This document shows positions 54,594 through 62,609 of a DNA stretch of 64,000 nt, one piece after another; the stretch's first letter is position 1; each line of letters begins with the position of its first letter. The stretch is from Saccharopolyspora shandongensis (GTDB lineage Bacteria; Actinomycetota; Actinomycetes; Mycobacteriales; Pseudonocardiaceae). The position numbers and the translations under genes were made by a program. The notes under the pieces were generated by a model that was not told the origin of the DNA, made no database searches, and saw only the letters and a list, made by a program, of their open reading frames with translations. The stretch spans positions 1-64,000 of the forward strand of contig NZ_FNOK01000037.1 in assembly GCF_900106995.1 (NCBI RefSeq), given 5' to 3'.

Positions 54594-55522
54594 TACGACC
54601 TCCTCCCCAGCACGGCGAACTGGACCGCCGACAGCACGCCGATGAGCACCACTAGCAACCAGGCGATCGCGGCCGCGTAGCCGAAGTCGAGTTGCTGGAA
54701 GCCGACCCGGTAGAGGTAGAGCACCGGGGTCAGCGTCGCGTTGTCCGGCCCGCCCTTGGTGAGCACGAAGTTCTCGTCGAACAGCTGGAGCGTGCCGATG
54801 GTCGAGGTGACCGTGCAGAACAGGATCACCGGCTTGAGCTGGGGGAGCACCACGCGGAGGAAAGTGGTCGCCGCGCCGGCCCCGTCGATCGAGGCGGCCT
54901 CGTACTGCTCCCGGGGCACCGCCTGCAGGCCGGCGAGCAGGATCACCACGTTGTACCCGGTCCAGCGCCAGGTGACCGAACCGATCACGGCCACCTTCGC
55001 CCACACCGGATCGTTCAGCCAGTCCACCGGTGGCAGGTGCAGCCAGCCGAGCAGCTGGTTGACCACGCCGCCGTCGGTGGTCAGCAGGACGCGGAACACC
55101 ACGGCGTAGGCGACCAGCGTGGTCACCGCGGGCAGGAAGAACACCACCCGCCACGAGGTGCGGAACCGCAGCCAGGACTGGTTGAGCACCTGCGCGAGCA
55201 CCAGGGCCAGCCCGATCATCACCGGCACCTGCACCAGCAGGATCAACCCGGCGTTGGCCAGCGCGGTGCCCACCTGTGGATCGGCGAGCAGCCGCCGGTA
55301 CTGGGCCAGTCCCACCCAGACGGTCTGGCCGTCGCGCCGGCCCAGGAAGCTCTGCAGCAGGCTGGCCAGCAGCGGATAGGCGAAGAACAGGGCGAACAAC
55401 GCCACCGCGGGGGCGGTGAACACCCAGCCGAACCCCGGCCGTCCCGCCCGGAACCGGCCGAGCGCGCGCCTGCGCTCCTCGGTTCTCGCGGGCTTGGTCG
55501 GCATCGCGACCTCGCTAGTCAT
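54593..55522 (-). CDS. Sugar ABC transporter permease (MalF type)
   Basis: 309 residues, same length as the cluster 1 counterpart. Start ATG 55522 overlaps the binding protein gene by 8 bases. EAA loop EQYEAASIDGAGAATTFLRV and FDENFVLTKGGPDNATLT, the latter nearly shared with cluster 1. Membrane half of the second galactoside importer. Confidence 0.93.
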   Translation of the reverse strand: MTSEVAMPTKPARTEERRRALGRFRAGRPGFGWVFTAPAVALFALFFAYPLLASLLQSFLGRRDGQTVWVGLAQYRRLLADPQVGTALANAGLILLVQVPVMIGLALVLAQVLNQSWLRFRTSWRVVFFLPAVTTLVAYAVVFRVLLTTDGGVVNQLLGWLHLPPVDWLNDPVWAKVAVIGSVTWRWTGYNVVILLAGLQAVPREQYEAASIDGAGAATTFLRVVLPQLKPVILFCTVTSTIGTLQLFDENFVLTKGGPDNATLTPVLYLYRVGFQQLDFGYAAAIAWLLVVLIGVLSAVQFAVLGRRS

Positions 55523-56870
55523 GGGCGAGCTCCCTACCGGTCGCGTTGGCGATCTGCCGCGCGGTGTCGCGCAGGGCCTGCGCCGGGTCCTTGCCGTTCA
55601 GCAGCACCCCGGCGACCATGTTGTGAACCAGGTCACTGGCCCGGCTGGAATCCGTGGTGTAGACGAACGGCGGCGCGTGTCCGACCATGTCGGCGAACAG
55701 CCGGTAGACCGGCTGGTTCCCGAAGTACGGTTGGGGTTCGTCGAAGAACGGGTCGGACAGCGCGGGCAGGTAGGACGGGAACAACCCCTGCTGCCGCATC
55801 ATCTCGACCGCGTTGCTCCTGCTGGCCAGGGCGAAGTGGACGAACGCCCAGGCCGCGGTCGAGTTCGCGGCCTGGCTGGGGATCGCCAGCGTCGATCCGC
55901 CGCTGTTGGACGTGGTGGGGCCGCCGAGGTCAAATGCCGGCAGCGGGAGGACGCCGAACTTCCCGGCCAGCTCGGGCATCTCGGAGGTGAGGGTGCCGGT
56001 CCACCAGACCGCGGTCGGCGCGGTGGCCGCCGTCCCGGACTTGGTCGCCGACACCAGTCCGTCCCAGCCCTTCTCGTTGTCGATCAGGTCGGCGTCCTGC
56101 ATGTCCTTGAGCAGCCGCAGCGCCCGCAGCGCCTGCGGGCTGTCCAGCGCCACCCGGCCGTCCGGGGTGAAGTACGAGGCGCCCTGCTGTTGCAGCAGCA
56201 GCGGGAACATGCTGGTTTCGTTGGTGATGTCGTCGACGAACAGCTTCTTGCCGGTGGTCGCCTTGATCTTCTTCCCGGCGTCGAGCAGCTGTTGCCAGGT
56301 GGTCAGCGAGGCCGGGTCGACACCTGCCGCGGCGAGGTGGTCCCGGCGGTAGAACAGCCCGACCGGTCCGGAGTCCCAGGGCAGGCCGTATAGGCGGTCG
56401 CGGCCGTCGGTCGACGCCTGCCACTTGGTCGGGTCGAAGTCCTGCTGCTCGCCCTTCGCAGCCGGGGCCAGGTCGACGAACCCGTGCGGGAAGTTCCCGG
56501 TGTAGCCGGCCATGTGGTCGGTGCCGACGGTCACCACGTCCGGCAGCCCGGAGCCGGACTGCAACCCGACGGAGATCTTGTCGTAGGCGTTGTCGTATCC
56601 GATGTCCACAATGGTCACCGAGACCTTCGGGTACTTCTTCTGGAACTCCGGCACCAGTGCCTGCAACCCCTCGGCGGCGACGTCCCAGGACCACACGGTG
56701 ACGTTCCCGGATACCGAGTCGGGTGCGTCGACGACGCCGACGAGCTGTTGTCCGTTGCTGGCCAGCGGGGCCGTGTCGGCACCGCCGATGGCGCATCCGC
56801 CGACCACGCCCAGGACCGCCAGTAGCGCGACTGCCTGCCAAGGTCGCGAGCGGCGTCTGGTTGTCCGCAT
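55515..56870 (-). CDS. Sugar ABC transporter substrate-binding lipoprotein
   Basis: 451 residues. Leader RTTRRRSR, hydrophobic core and lipobox VVGGC with lipid Cys26. NVTVWSWDVAAEG starts the mature ligand-binding fold, paralogous to the 2.9-kb protein (ITVWSW). First gene of the five-gene operon; no ATPase and no intact regulator is adjacent. The substrate is probably a beta-galactoside-containing oligosaccharide, by association with GH42. Confidence 0.92.
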   Translation of the reverse strand: MRTTRRRSRPWQAVALLAVLGVVGGCAIGGADTAPLASNGQQLVGVVDAPDSVSGNVTVWSWDVAAEGLQALVPEFQKKYPKVSVTIVDIGYDNAYDKISVGLQSGSGLPDVVTVGTDHMAGYTGNFPHGFVDLAPAAKGEQQDFDPTKWQASTDGRDRLYGLPWDSGPVGLFYRRDHLAAAGVDPASLTTWQQLLDAGKKIKATTGKKLFVDDITNETSMFPLLLQQQGASYFTPDGRVALDSPQALRALRLLKDMQDADLIDNEKGWDGLVSATKSGTAATAPTAVWWTGTLTSEMPELAGKFGVLPLPAFDLGGPTTSNSGGSTLAIPSQAANSTAAWAFVHFALASRSNAVEMMRQQGLFPSYLPALSDPFFDEPQPYFGNQPVYRLFADMVGHAPPFVYTTDSSRASDLVHNMVAGVLLNGKDPAQALRDTARQIANATGRELAHD

Positions 56871-57024
56871 GTTCGTCTCCTGTCCCGCGAGGACGCGTGC
56901 CTGGGCACGACAGCCTCTGCTACCGGGTTCTGGGCGCGCCGAGGTTTGGCGCAGGGTGATCGAGCACGGGGCCGGATGCGGCCCTGCACACCGTGGGATG
57001 CCTGTCGTGGCGTACTCGGCCGCG

Positions 57025-57470
57025 TCACCCGCTGCGGTTGACCAGTTCGCTGAGCAGCACCTGAGCCCGGGTGTGCGCGATGGCCGGGATGCGTTGCAGG
57101 CGAAGGACGATCTCCGCCAGGCGGTCGGTGTCCCGCGCGTGGATCGGGGTGAGTGCGTAGGCGGTACCAGCGGTGGTCCATGCCCGCATGATTTCCTCCT
57201 GCGCAGTCGGCGAATCGGTCAACTCGTCACCGGAGGTTCCTGGCGCCGCCAAGACTCCGGGCAGGGTCGGCAACCCCGGCCCAACGCCCGCCGATCGATC
57301 TGTTGGGTATGCCCACGGATCACTCCCGACACCTCGAGCCGCGCGATGCGACGTTTGACAGAGGATGCGGTGACGCCGGAAACGTGCGCAAGGAGTTCGA
57401 ACCAGGTCAGGGTGCAAGCACGCAATTCTTGCAAGATTCCGCGATCAATCGCTTCCGCGCGCCGGAAACT
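57025..57470 (-). pseudogene. Lrp/AsnC regulator, decayed paralogue
   Basis: The helix-turn-helix part (TASSVKRRIARLEVSGVIRG) and the ligand-domain part (EEIMRAWTTAGTAYALTPIHARDTDRLAEIVLRLQRI) lie in different frames with a shift near 57290. It is closely similar to the intact regulator at 45.7 kb (AWTTAG, HARD, VLRLQR all shared). Duplicated and then lost; it may once have served another aminotransferase locus. Confidence 0.75.
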
Positions 57471-57588
57471 TGCACGAGGCACGTCGGCCGTACGCGATCT
57501 CCGATGTTTGCCGTACCGGCGACGGGGGAATGGAGTGGGGACGGATGCTCCGTCACTTGATCGTCGCATCATGTCCGAAGGTGGGTAG

Positions 57589-57783
57589 CTATTCACCTGG
57601 TGTGAGCGTGGGTGGTAGCCATGCGCCGGTGGTGAAGAGTTGGTAGAGGGCGCCGAGTTCAGCGAAGCCCCATTTGGTGGCGGTGTCCAGATAGGACTGG
57701 ACGATGGCGAAGTCGGTGAGGCCTTGCAGAGTGCGCCAGCAACCTGTGGGGCTCGGAAAGTCATCGCCGCAGGTTAGGCGGCG
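57589..57783 (-). pseudogene. Transposase C-terminal fragment
   Basis: About 64 codons: CGDDFPSPTGCWRTLQGLTDFAIVQSYLDTATKWGFAELGALYQLFTTGAWLPP is the type of ending seen in actinobacterial IS transposases (IS66-like is my best guess). No catalytic region precedes it. Confidence 0.4.
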
Positions 57784-57921
57784 AACCATGGAGCCCGCGG
57801 GCTCCACGCGCTGCCTGCGGCCAGTGCCCCACACGAGCTGGGCAGTCGCATTCGTCTCCGAACGGGTCCGCCGGCGCCGGGTTCTCGGCGTGCTGACTGA
57901 TCCCGGCGTCCGAGCCGTTCG

Positions 57922-58072
57922 ATAACCGCGTCGGGCTCTTTTCGCGGACCACCTCGTCGAGACGGGACAGCACCGGGGCCGCCCGATCCGGCTCGTTGCC
58001 CACACTCCACATCGTGATCGACGGGTGGCTGTAGTCCCGCTTGATCAACTCCCGCAGTTGCTGCTCTGCGTT
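57922..58072 (-). pseudogene. GH2 beta-galactosidase/glucuronidase fragment
   Basis: About 50 codons: QLRELIKRDYSHPSITMWSV-GNEPD, then VLSRLDEVVREKSPTR. The NEP motif with its acid/base Glu is diagnostic of GH2. Flanking sequence in this frame is unrelated. A lost enzyme that would fit galactoside cluster 2. Confidence 0.6.
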
Positions 58073-58371
58073 GGCCACTCTCACCGTCGCAACCGAGCAG
58101 GCCACGCAGTACCCCAGCCGCCGCGATGTACGACCGCATGCATGAAGGCCCCAGCTAACACGGGTGCACCTGCCGCACAACAGGGTCGATACGCCAGTCG
58201 CGCCCCACCTGTTTCGGACACTTGTTCGGGCCCCTGACCACGTCAGGCCGTCCGACCCTTGCGGCCACCAACTCCTGGGACGCACCGTGGACCTCGGTTG
58301 GCATCCGTCGATCGTCGTCACCACCTCGGGCTGGTCGAACACCAGGTCCGGCATCCACGAAAGCGAACATC

Positions 58372-58536
58372 ATGAAACGGGAAAACCGGCTACCGCGGGA
58401 GCACTCGTCCGACCCGTCCGAAGGAAGCCCACAACCAGCGGACACCGAGCAATCAACTACCGAAGGACAGCCAGGCGGCTCCACCGACGAGCGCGACCTA
58501 CGGCGCCACGCCGACATCGCGGCGGAAGGCGAGTAA
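58372..58536 (+). CDS. Small hydrophilic protein, unknown
   Basis: 54 residues, very rich in Glu, Asp, Ser and Arg (NRLPREHSSDPSEGS, STTEGQPGGSTDERDLRRHAD). Codon use is consistent with a real gene, but the ribosome site is weak. Looks intrinsically disordered; no family recognised. Confidence 0.4.
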   Translation: MKRENRLPREHSSDPSEGSPQPADTEQSTTEGQPGGSTDERDLRRHADIAAEGE

Positions 58537-58589
58537 GTCTCTGCTGCGGCTCTTGAGCAGGCGCCGGAGCAGCTCGCCGTGTCAGCGTC

Positions 58590-58712
58590 TCAGCATAGGG
58601 TTGCCAGCACGAAATGCGGTTGCCACTGCGAAAAGTGGGGCACGCAGTACTTCGCAATGATCCGGTTGCGGCGCAACGCGTCGAACGAGTCGGCGTACTC
58701 GCCGTAAGACAT
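58590..58712 (-). other. Possible 40-residue frame, likely gene remnant
   Basis: ATG 58712: SYGEYADSFDALRRNRIIAKYCVPHF reads like the end region of a folded protein, then breaks off. No ribosome site and no family name can be given. Confidence 0.25.
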
Positions 58713-58735
58713 TCTTAAGTGTCACAAGTGTTCCG

Positions 58736-60124
58736 ATGCCGTCCACAGTGCGATTCACTGATGTCATGCAAGACGACGCCGAACACTCAGGCTCGTCACT
58801 CGAGCGAAGCCAGTCAGTCGGAGATCCGGACTACGGATTTCCGTCGGGACTGTGGCGGGCTGTGGCCAGGCGGCGCCCTCCAGGGTTCGGCCGGAGCAGG
58901 TTGCCGCGGAGTCCACTGCGCGGGCCGTGGCTGACGTCGGTATTCGGCTTGGTGCTGCTCGTGGGGTTGCCGCTGGTCATCCTCACGGGCCTGTTGTCCT
59001 ACATCGCCTACGGCCCGCAGTTCGGGCAGGCGCTGCCGGTTGATGTCGGCTGGCTGCGGTTACCCGGGTTCGAGTGGCCGACCCGGCCCGCCTGGCTATA
59101 CCGGTTGACGCAGGGGGTACACGTCGGGCTCGGTCTTGTCCTGATTCCGGTGGTCCTGGCCAAACTGTGGTCGGTGGCTCCGAAGTTGTTGAGCTGGCCG
59201 CCTGTTCGGTCGGTCGCCGAATTGCTGGAACGGTTGTCGCTGCTGTTGCTGGTCGGTGGCGTGCTGTTCGAGATCGTGACGGGTGTGCTGAACATCCAGT
59301 ACGACTACATCTTCGGGTTCAGCTTCTACACCGCGCACTACTTCGGGGCGTGGGTGTTCATCGGCGCGTTCGTGGTGCACGTTCTGGTGAAGGTGCCTCG
59401 CATGGTCCAGGGGCTGCGGTCCCGATCGCTGCGTGCGGAACTGCGCACTTCACGCGAAGAAACACGTCCGGAGCCGCTGGCCGACGATCTGGTTGCCGTT
59501 GCGCCGGCGGAACCGACGTTGTCCCGGCGCGGAGTGCTGGCGTTGGTGGGGGGCGGGTCGGTGCTGGTCGCGGCGCTGACCGCGGGGCAGAGCATCGGAG
59601 GCTTCACCCGCCAAGCCGCATTCTTGCTCCCCCGGGGGCGTACCAACGGCGAGGGCCCGAACGCGTTTCCGGTCAACCGGACGGCCGCGGCGGCAAGGAT
59701 CACAGCCGAGGTGGTCGATCAACGTTGGGGCCTCGTTCTGCTGGGTGAAGGACGCGTGGTCCGCATCGGACTCGACGACCTGAGGCAGATGCGGCAGCAT
59801 GCGGTGCGGCTGCCGATCGCCTGCGTGGAAGGCTGGTCCACCACGCAGCTCTGGAGCGGCGTCAGACTGCGGGAACTTGCAGCGGTGGCAGGGGTTTCAG
59901 TACCGGCCCAGGCTCATGTGCGGTCGCTGGAACGCGAAGGCGCGTTCAACCAAGCGATGTTGCAGGGCAACCAGGTGCTCGATCCGGATTCACTGCTGGC
60001 GCTGCGGGTCAACGGCGCGGATCTGTCCTGGGACCACGGTTACCCCGCCAGGATCATCGTGCCCGCACTACCGGGTGTGCACAACACCAAGTGGGTCAGC
60101 TCTATCGAGTTCCGAAGGAGTTGA
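58736..60124 (+). CDS. Cytochrome b-type membrane domain fused to a sulfite oxidase-fold molybdopterin domain
   Basis: 462 residues from ATG 58736; ATG 58766 gives 452 and is equally possible since neither has a clear ribosome site. Helices at ~66-90, 120-145, 165-190 and 200-222 with conserved His (HVGLG, TAHYFGAW, FVVHVLVK) suggest heme ligands as in cytochrome b561/YedZ-like proteins. After an RR-containing linker (SRRGVLALVGGG) comes a Moco domain with LPIACVEGWST, Cys363 being the molybdenum ligand, and NGADLSWDHGYPARIIVPALPG. The membrane part probably feeds electrons to an extracytoplasmic reductase. Confidence 0.88.
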   Translation: MPSTVRFTDVMQDDAEHSGSSLERSQSVGDPDYGFPSGLWRAVARRRPPGFGRSRLPRSPLRGPWLTSVFGLVLLVGLPLVILTGLLSYIAYGPQFGQALPVDVGWLRLPGFEWPTRPAWLYRLTQGVHVGLGLVLIPVVLAKLWSVAPKLLSWPPVRSVAELLERLSLLLLVGGVLFEIVTGVLNIQYDYIFGFSFYTAHYFGAWVFIGAFVVHVLVKVPRMVQGLRSRSLRAELRTSREETRPEPLADDLVAVAPAEPTLSRRGVLALVGGGSVLVAALTAGQSIGGFTRQAAFLLPRGRTNGEGPNAFPVNRTAAAARITAEVVDQRWGLVLLGEGRVVRIGLDDLRQMRQHAVRLPIACVEGWSTTQLWSGVRLRELAAVAGVSVPAQAHVRSLEREGAFNQAMLQGNQVLDPDSLLALRVNGADLSWDHGYPARIIVPALPGVHNTKWVSSIEFRRS

Positions 60125-60128
60125 CAGG

Positions 60129-61730
60129 GTGACCAGTCTGTTCGTCCGGTTCTACGGAGCGGGCCCAGTGCATCTGCTCGCGACGCTCGGGTGCTTCGGC
60201 CTCACCGCCTACGTCGTCGGCAAGGTCGTTGACGAATCCCTGTTCGGTTGGATGCTGGTGTGGTTCGGTGCAGCCGTCGTGGCTCACGACCTCGTGCTGT
60301 TGCCTGTGTATGCGCTCGCCGATCGCGTGCTGGTCAAGGCTGAGCATGCGCGGCGACGATCTTCGCGCACACTGTCGGTAGTCAATTACGTCCGTGTCCC
60401 CGTGTTGGCGTCAGGATTGCTGTTCCTTCTGTTCTTCCCTGGGATCGTCCGGCAGGGCACCGAGACGCACGTGGCCGCGTCTGGTTTGGATCAGCAGCCG
60501 TACTTGGGCCGCTGGCTGGCATTCACCGTTGCTGCCGTGGCGCTCAGCACGGCGATCTACTTCCTGCGTCTGGCACACGCCCGTCTCCGCCCGCAAGCCC
60601 GCAAAGCCCAGACGCTCACGCCGTACGAGGAAGGGCGCGTGGTGTCTGCCGCAACGGCTGAAGGATCCGACGCGCAGAGGTCCACAATGCGCATTCTCAT
60701 CACAGGTGGTGCCGGCTTCATCGGTTCCCACATCGCCGATCTCCTCCATTCCGAAGGTCACGAGGTGCGACTACTGGATGCGTTGCTGCCTGCCGCGCAT
60801 GCCGGTAGTGCTCGCCCCGACTACCTCGGTGACTACGAGTTCGTCCAAGGCGACCTGGGAGAGCCCGTGGTGCTGCGTCAGGCGTTGGCGGGTGTCGACC
60901 TGGTGTGTCACCAGGCGGCGATGGTGGGCCTGGAAACCAGCGTGGCCGACATGCCGGACTACGTGATGTACAACGATCTCGGCACTGCCCGGCTGCTCGC
61001 CGCGATGGCCGAGGCCGGGATCGGTCGACTGGTGCTGGCCAGTTCGATGGTCGTCTACGGCGAAGGCCGGTACTCGTGCCCCGAGCATGGTGTGGTCCGT
61101 CCCGGGCCGCGTACGGCCACCGATCTCGACCAGGGGATCTTCGAGCCCCGCTGCCCGCGCTGCGGTGGTCTGCTGGAGCCCGGAGTCGTCCCGGAAGACG
61201 CCCCGCTGGATCCGCGCAACACTTACGCCGCGACGAAACTGGCCCAGGAACACCTCGCCGCCGTGTGGGCCCGCTATACCGGCAGTTGCGCAGTCGGGCT
61301 GCGGTACCACAACGTCTACGGGCCTCGGATGCCGCGCAACACCCCGTACGCGGGGGTCGGATCGATCTTCCGTTCCGCGCTGGCGCGCGGCGAAGCTCCT
61401 CGCGTGTTCGAGGACGGGCGGCAACGGCGCGATTTCATCCACGTCCGCGACATCGCCAGAGCGAACCTGCTCGCCATGCGGCAGACCAGCCCAGGGTTCA
61501 GCGCCTACAACGTGTGTTCAGGGCATCCGCACACGATCGGCGATATGGCCCGCTCGCTCGCCGAGTCCGCCGGCGGGCCGGAACCGGTCGTCACCGGGCA
61601 GTACCGGCTCGGCGACGTCCGGCACATCGTGGCCGATCCCGGTTTGGCCCGCGCCGAGCTGGGATTCGAGGCCGAGGTCGATTTCCAGCAGGGGATGACC
61701 GAGTTCGGCAAGGCCGAACTCCGCGAGTGA
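60129..61730 (+). CDS. In-frame fusion of a four-helix membrane protein with a zinc-ribbon NAD-dependent epimerase
   Basis: 533 residues from GTG 60129, 4 bases after the previous stop. Residues 1-~160: four hydrophobic helices (HLLATLGCFGLTAYVVG, GWMLVWFGAAVVAHDLVLLP). An internal ATG (residue 187, AGAGG upstream) starts RILITGGAGFIGSHIADLL of an SDR epimerase: YGEGRYSCPEH and RCPRCGG add a Cys317/His320/Cys342/Cys345 zinc-ribbon insert, then NTYAATKLAQEHL with catalytic Tyr-x3-Lys. The epimerase resembles dTDP-rhamnose/UDP-sugar 4-epimerases. No stop separates the parts, so either one fusion protein or two products by internal initiation. Confidence 0.8.
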   Translation: MTSLFVRFYGAGPVHLLATLGCFGLTAYVVGKVVDESLFGWMLVWFGAAVVAHDLVLLPVYALADRVLVKAEHARRRSSRTLSVVNYVRVPVLASGLLFLLFFPGIVRQGTETHVAASGLDQQPYLGRWLAFTVAAVALSTAIYFLRLAHARLRPQARKAQTLTPYEEGRVVSAATAEGSDAQRSTMRILITGGAGFIGSHIADLLHSEGHEVRLLDALLPAAHAGSARPDYLGDYEFVQGDLGEPVVLRQALAGVDLVCHQAAMVGLETSVADMPDYVMYNDLGTARLLAAMAEAGIGRLVLASSMVVYGEGRYSCPEHGVVRPGPRTATDLDQGIFEPRCPRCGGLLEPGVVPEDAPLDPRNTYAATKLAQEHLAAVWARYTGSCAVGLRYHNVYGPRMPRNTPYAGVGSIFRSALARGEAPRVFEDGRQRRDFIHVRDIARANLLAMRQTSPGFSAYNVCSGHPHTIGDMARSLAESAGGPEPVVTGQYRLGDVRHIVADPGLARAELGFEAEVDFQQGMTEFGKAELRE

Positions 61731-61733
61731 CGG

Positions 61734-61947
61734 CTACCTGCCGAACGCCTCGGGTGCGATGCCATGAACCTGGGTGTCGACGTCGATCAAGGCGAGTCGG
61801 CCGGGATCCCGCAATGCGACCGTGAGCGCGCCTGATCCGGCATCCACGGCTGCTCCTTCGGAATCGCCGGACGGCGGCGGGAGCAGGGTTCCCGCCGGTG
61901 CCGCGTGCGGTGCAGGAGCCTGTTCAGGTTCTGCTGGTAAGCACCGA
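61734..61947 (-). pseudogene. Beta-propeller (YncE-like) protein fragment
   Basis: About 70 codons without a start: GAAVDAGSGALTVALRDPGRLALIDVDTQV is one blade of a YncE-like propeller (AVD..TGTV.V..R.P.RLALVD), preceded by a Pro/Ala-rich linker and followed by a TAG at 61734. The upstream part was cut by the transposase remnant next to it. Confidence 0.4.
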
Positions 61948-61973
61948 CAAATACACGCTCACCGGCCGACGTC

Positions 61974-62448
61974 GCCCTTGCCGATAACCTCATCCGCCTT
62001 GGTCCGAGGCGATGTCCGGGTAGGTCGACCATAGTCGCTCGAGCGGACGCTTTCGCCGTTGTCGAGCACCACGGCATGGTGACCGACTGTGCTGCTGCGA
62101 CTGGCCTACCTGGGCCTAACGAATGCGTTCGCCATGCTGCGCCTGCTACCGATGAGTGACCGGGACAAGGACGTGGAGATCCTGGCCCTGCGCCATCAGA
62201 TTGCGGTGCTGGAACGCCAACTCGGCAAGAACAGGGTGCGGTTCACTCCGAGCGATCGAGCGTTCCTGGCGGCGCTGCTGCACCGGCTGCCGCTGGAGGT
62301 GTTGCGTCGGCTTCGGCTGCTGGTGCGTCCGGACACGGTGCCGCGCTGGCACCGCGACCTGGTCGCACGCCGTCACGCGACCATCTCCAAACCGAAGCGC
62401 CCAGGACGACCGCGCACCGTCCGAGCTTTGGTGCTGCGCCTTGCCGCA
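61974..62448 (+). mobile_element. Truncated insertion sequence, copy B
   Basis: Same element as the 35.6-kb remnant, opposite orientation. Shared left part begins GCCCTTGCCGATAACC; from GTG 62089 it reads LLRLAYLGLTNAFAMLRLLP, VEILALRHQIAVLERQLGKN, and unlike copy A keeps the EVLRRLRLLVRPDTVP stretch, up to RTVRALVLRLA near 62448. The DDE core domain is absent; downstream sequence to 62609 is unrelated. Confidence 0.7.
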
Positions 62449-62609
62449 AATGGGCGACGACCTGGGGAAACCATCCGGTTGCCCGTGGGACAAGCGCCAC
62501 GGGCCGTTCTCCGCGAGGCGGATGACTTCGGCGCCCGCGGGTGCGCAGGCCGGCGGTTGCAGCCTGCCTCTCCGGCTGATGCGCCGAAACCGGTGTGGCA
62601 CTTGTTGTG

